DNA of 64,000 nucleotides, from contig CM065695.1 of the NCBI GenBank assembly GCA_017654935.2, positions 29,484,854-29,548,853 on the forward strand. The letters are read 5' to 3'. This DNA is from Phymorhynchus buccinoides. Its lineage: Eukaryota; Mollusca; Gastropoda; Neogastropoda; Raphitomidae. Every line of letters begins with the position of its first letter. The stretch's first letter is position 1. The notes under the pieces are model-generated. The model saw only the letters and a program-made list of their open reading frames with translations, was not told the DNA's origin and did no database searches. Positions 58,930 through 64,000 of the stretch are shown in pieces. A program made the translations under genes and the position numbers.

Positions 58930-61086
58930 AGGTTCAACGGCGAGGAAAGGGCGGGATGAGCTAGCTAGGGCTCTGGAGGGTCACCTTTTGAAGCAGTGTC
59001 CGACATCGTAAGATGTCAAGGAAAAAACAAAGTGGCAAATTTATCAGCGTAAACTGATCAGTGGAACGAAAAACCAAACACAGTGGCAAAATTGACAGCA
59101 TAAGCTGTGTAATCGCACAAACTATAAGCGGCACAGTGTAGACTTGGGAGAACAAAGAAAAAACCCGGTGCCAGACACATTCCAGCGCGCGCACACACTC
59201 TAGCCTTAGTGCCTACCGGTTAGGCCTAGGCGTACGGGTTATATTCCGATCCAAAATCGGATGCAATAAACGATCTTACCTATCGAAATATATTGCAAAT
59301 CACACACACTAATGCTACTATGCAATACACTATTGGGACGTGAAGGGAAAGGGAAAAATATAACTCAAATTGAAACATTTATTTTGCGCTAAAAAGCCAT
59401 GCCTCTGCCACTGACGTGCTCGCGGACTGACTGTTGCTGTGCACGTGATCTCCCGTATCTCGCAAAATTTCTCTGAACGAGAAGTAGATGAGAAATAATC
59501 TTAAGTGAACCAATTTTTCTCGTCATCAAACCTCTACAGTTTTTCTTTCAGCTCCCTTTCATTACTTTTGTGGACGTTCTTCCAATGATTTTTATTATGG
59601 TTTTATTTATTTTTTTTTTTTTTTTTTTTAAAGTTTCGGCCATGTACCCTTTTTAATACGTGGTAAGATTTAACGTGGTGACAGCCCTGACATGGCCTTA
59701 GTTGTTGACAGGGCTATAATTTTAATCTTAATCTTAATCTTAAGGCCACGCGCAGTGTGCACACTTGACGTAAAACCCATTGTGCAGCGTGAGCATGTGC
59801 TTTTTTGTGCTGTCTTTTCTGGTAAAAGTTGTTTTGTTTTTTTCCATTTTCAATGATCCAACATTTTTATTTCATCATGATTATTATCATCATGTTCATA
59901 ACGGATCTTAAATCAAATACAAAGGGATTTAACTGTAGGCTTTTTTTGAGACCCCAACCATAATCCCAATTTTATCTTCATTATTCTTAACGCTAATCCT
60001 AACACGAACTCTCAATTATTAGCTTAATCCTGAACCACTACCCTTATAACCCTATCCCTTTTTAATAAGTGGTGAGATGTAACGTGGTATGGTGCAACGT
60101 GGTGACAGCCCTGACATGGCCTTTGCTGTCGACGGGGCTATAATTTTAATCTTAATCTTAGTCCTATAACCTAACCTTATCAATCCTAATCCTATCTTCA
60201 TCTTTCCAACTATAATAAGCCCCCAGTCCATCCATACCCCCAGCTTCTATCCAAATACATGTATTTATTTGATAACCAAGAGAGTTCATTATCACTGGCC
60301 TCTTAGCCCCTCAACTGCCAGATAAAATTAAAGAAAAAATAATTCTGCAAATCATGCCATGAAATTCAAAACAACTGATAGAGCCAATCTGGCAAAATAG
60401 TCTGGGGATATTACTCTCTTAGTACCTGATATGTTGGTGTTAACGACCCCACCATGAATTCTATCCTTTGGACCGTTATTATTAGATCCTTATTCCTAAT
60501 ATCTTCATGTTCTCTTTCACCCCATTTTTCTCAGGATCGCCTGTTTCTTATCACTTTTTACATGTGTTTCACACATTCTCACAGCCCACATTCCCCCCTA
60601 CCCACACAAAAGATCACACAGTTTACTTTCTTTTTGCTTTATTTCCGATCTGGTCATAAAGGGTGAAAGGGAAAGAGCCTGAACTTGGCAGGCGAAAAAA
60701 ATGGTTCAGCGCGCCCACCTCCACTTCCTCACCCTTGTTAGTAAATGGGAACGGTTAAGTATACTAAAATAGATGGGGTTTTCTTTTCTTCAAGTCTTTG
60801 AATTGATTCAAACTGAATATTGCGGACATTTGAAGCAAGTAAATGGACTAGTTGTTGGAAGGAAAGGGTTAGTTGTGATTTCTTTTGTTAAATGAATTGT
60901 TGTTGTTGGCGTACCCTGGCTAAAAGACTCCAGGAAAAGAATTTGCTGTTAGAAAAGATCTTATAGCTTTACTCACATCAGAAGATGAAGCTGAGATAAT
61001 CTCTATTGCAAAATTCACAGCTGAAGCATGGAGAGTAAGATAAAACAAAAACAATGCTTACAAAATAATTAATAATGGATATCTAC

Positions 61087-61253
61087 CGTATTTTTGGGAC
61101 CATAAGGCGCACCTGATTATAATGCCCAAATTTTGCACAAAATTAGATTCTGTTATTATATGTTCTTACTATTTTTTTAGTCATATTATGAGGCGCAGGG
61201 GTCTCAGTCTGGGAAAAAAGGTATCGCCCTATAGTAAACAAAATACGGTAATA
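61087..61253. mobile_element. TACCGTATTTT-terminus MITE (right copy)
   Basis: Counterpart of 42051-42217 with one substitution (TATCTCC to TATCGCC). Confidence 0.85.
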
Positions 61254-61389
61254 GTTGTTCAAAACATTTATTAAATCCCAAACAATGCAGATTTAAACAT
61301 ACTCAGTACAGCAGCCTGCAGCATTTACTAACTAGGGTGGTGTAGGGAAGGAAGGCTTAAATGAGCAAAAACACATCACAACCATCAAA

Positions 61390-64000
61390 CAGCAAAAACA
61401 AACGAATACAATCGGCAAAAACAAATGAATACAATCGGCAAAAACAAACGAATACAATCAGTAAAAACAAACGAATACAATCAGTAAAAACAAATGAATA
61501 CAATCAGCAAAAACAAACGAATACAATCAGTAAAAACAAATGAATACAATCAGTAAAAACAAACGAATACAATCAGCAAAAACAAACGAATACAATCAGC
61601 AAAAACAAACGAATACAATCAGTAAAAACAAATGAATACAATCAGCAAAAACAAACGAATACAATCAGCAAAAACAAATGAATACAATCAGTAAAAACAA
61701 ACGAATACAATCAGTAAAAACAAATGAATACAATCAGTAAAAACAAATGAATACAATCAGTAAAAACAAATGAATACAATCAGCAAAAACAAATGAATAC
61801 AATCAGTAAAAACAAATGAATACAATCAGTAAAAACAAACGAATACAATCAGCAAAAACAAATGAATACAATCAGTAAAAACAAATGAATACAATCAGCA
61901 AAAACAAACGAATACAATCAGTAAAAACAAATGAATACAATCAGCAAAAACAAACGAATACAATCAGCAAAAACAAATGAATACAATCAGTACAAACAAA
62001 TGAATACAAAGTGAATACAATCAGTAAAAACAAATGAATACAATCAGTAAAAACAAATGAATACAATCAGCAAAAACAAACGAATACAATCAGTAAAAAC
62101 AAACGAATACAATCAGTAAAAACAAACGAATACAATCAGAAAAACAAACGAATACAATCAGCAAAAACAAACGAATACAATCAGTACAAACAAACGAATA
62201 CAATCAGCAAAAACAAACGAATACAATCAGTAAAAACAAACGAATACAATCAGCAAAAACAAACGAATACAATCAGTACAAACAAACGAATACAATCAGC
62301 AAAAACAAACGAATACAATCAGCAAAAACAAACGAATACAATCAGTAAAAACAAACGAATACAATCAGCAAAAACAAACGAATACAATCAGCAAAAACAA
62401 ACGAATACAATCAGTAAAAACAAACGAATACAATCAGCAAAAACAATACAATCAGTAAAAACAAACGAATACAATCAGCAAAAACAAACGAATACAATCA
62501 GTAAAAACAAATGAATACAATCAGCAAAAACAAACGAATACAATCAGTAAAAACAAAATCAGTAAAAACAAACGAATACAATCAGCAAAAACAAATGAAT
62601 ACAATCAGTAAAAACAAATGAATACAATCAGTAAAAACAAACGAATACAATCAGCAAAAACAAATGAATACAATCAGCAAAAACAAACGAATACAATCAG
62701 TAAAAACAAATGAATACAATCAGTAAAAACAAATGAATACAATCAGTAAAAACAAACGAATACAATCAGTAAAAACAAATGAATACAATCAGTAAAAACA
62801 AATGAATACAATCAGTAAAAACAAACGAATACAATCAGCAAAAACAAACGAATACAATCAGTAAAAACAAATGAATACAATCAGTAAAAACAAATGAATA
62901 CAATCAGTAAAAACAAACGAATACAATCAGCAAAAACAAATGAATACAATCAGTAAAAACAAACGAATACAATCAGCAAAAACAAACGAATACAATCAGC
63001 AAAAACAAACGAATACAATCAGCAAAAACAAACGAATACAATCAGCAAAAACAAATGAATACAATCAGCAAAAACAAACGAATACAATCAGCAAAAACAA
63101 ACGAATACAATCAGTAAAAACAAACGAATACAATCAGAATACAATCAGCAAAAACAAATGAATACAATCAGCAAAAACAAACGAATACAATCAGTAAAAA
63201 CAAACGAATACAATCAGCAAAAACAAACGAATACAATCAGTAAAAACAAACGAATACAATCAGTAAAAACAAACGAATACAATCAGTAAAAACAAACGAA
63301 TACAATCAGCAAAAACAAATGAATACAATCAGTAAAAACAAATGAATACAATCAAAAAACAAATGAATACAATCAGTAAAAACAAATGAATACAATCAGC
63401 AAAAACAAACGAATACAATCAGCAAAAACAAACGAATACAATCAGTAAAAACAAATGAAAAACAAATGAATACAATCAGCAAAAACAAATGAATACAATC
63501 AGCAAAAACAAACGAATACAATCAGTAAAAACAAACGAATACAATCAGTAAAAACAAACGAAATCACAATCAGAATACAAAAACAAAACGAATACAATCA
63601 GTAAAAACAAATGAAACAATCAGCAAAAACAAATGAATACAATCAGCAAAAACAAATGAATACAATCAGTAAAAACAAATGAATACAATCAGCAAAAACA
63701 AATGAATACAATCAGCAAAAACAAATACAATCAGTAAAAACAAACGAATACAATCAGCAAAAACAAACGAATACAATCAGCAAAAACAAATGAATACAAT
63801 CAGCAAAAACAAACGAATACAATCAGCAAAAACAAACGAATACAATCAGCAAAAACAAACGAATACAATCAGCAAAAACAAACGAATACAATCAGTAAAA
63901 ACAAACGAATACAATCAGCAAAAACAAACGAATACAATCAGTAAAAACAAACGAATACAATCAGTAATACAATACAATCAGTAAAAACAAACGAATACAA
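61390..64000. repeat. 23-bp minisatellite, array 2 (continues past the window)
   Basis: Same unit as 42356-46060 but with a different order of variants and more short deletions (for example near 62445, 62550, 63130, 63550). After duplication the arrays changed faster than their flanks. Confidence 0.98.

Larger units (their letters stand above)
56626..64000. repeat. Segmental duplication, right copy (runs off the window)
   Basis: Copy of 37583 onward. The left junction is sharp: the shared sequence starts at TAACAGTTAAGAG, while sequence before it differs completely. The poly-T at about 59596-59629 is shorter and interrupted compared with 40560-40593, and CTTATTATCAC is CTTATCAC here, so the copies are not identical. 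Confidence 0.96.

Overview
The window is animal nuclear DNA, most probably from a marine lophotrochozoan (a mollusc is my best guess). The signs are one gene split into many short exons by GT..AG introns, very heavy simple-sequence DNA, many MITEs, and fragments of LINE, SINE, hAT, piggyBac, pogo, Penelope-like and Helitron-like elements. No bacterial gene, operon or CRISPR is present. The species call is an inference from texture, not from a marker gene.

Layout. 1-13.9 kb is intergenic: (CT)n, (TG)n, (CA)n and (GA)n arrays, a foldback element (1.17-1.72 kb), an 80-bp satellite (4.39-5.11 kb), the 3' end of a LINE reverse-transcriptase gene with a microsatellite-filled tail (6.70-8.55 kb), a hAT-like element (11.54-12.29 kb) and C-tract repeats. 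13.95-34.72 kb holds the one clear host gene: twelve coding exons of PIGN, GPI ethanolamine phosphate transferase 1, on the + strand. They encode about 395 residues, essentially the whole lumenal catalytic domain with all its metal and nucleophile motifs. No exon for the multi-membrane C-terminal half was found in the remaining 29 kb. The introns are full of transposons, several ending 14-37 bp before a splice acceptor, and exons 3 and 4 have partial duplicates nearby.

34.7-37.5 kb is two minisatellites (about 53 bp and 78 bp units). From 37.58 kb a long segment (a Ulp1-type protease exon, other coding-like pieces, a 53-bp-unit array, SINE-like tails, a MITE, then a 23-bp minisatellite) runs to about 46.06 kb. 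It is repeated head-to-tail from 56.63 kb to the window end at an offset of about 19.04 kb and roughly 99% identity. Between the copies (46.1-56.6 kb) lies a graveyard on the minus strand: two C2H2 zinc-finger exons, a frameshifted Pif1-type helicase of Helitron-like type, a Penelope-like reverse-transcriptase fragment, and a 232-residue unknown reading frame.

How it fits together: PIGN is the only gene likely to be working here. Everything else is mobile-element or repeat material acting on it or beside it. The most unusual points are the exon-end and splice-donor duplications in PIGN, the transposon ends placed at its splice acceptors, a palindromic pair of CTCF-like motifs in intron 8, three different hAT-type zinc-finger exons in PIGN introns within elements bounded by 6-bp target duplications, and the 19-kb-period duplication, which could be real or an assembly artefact.
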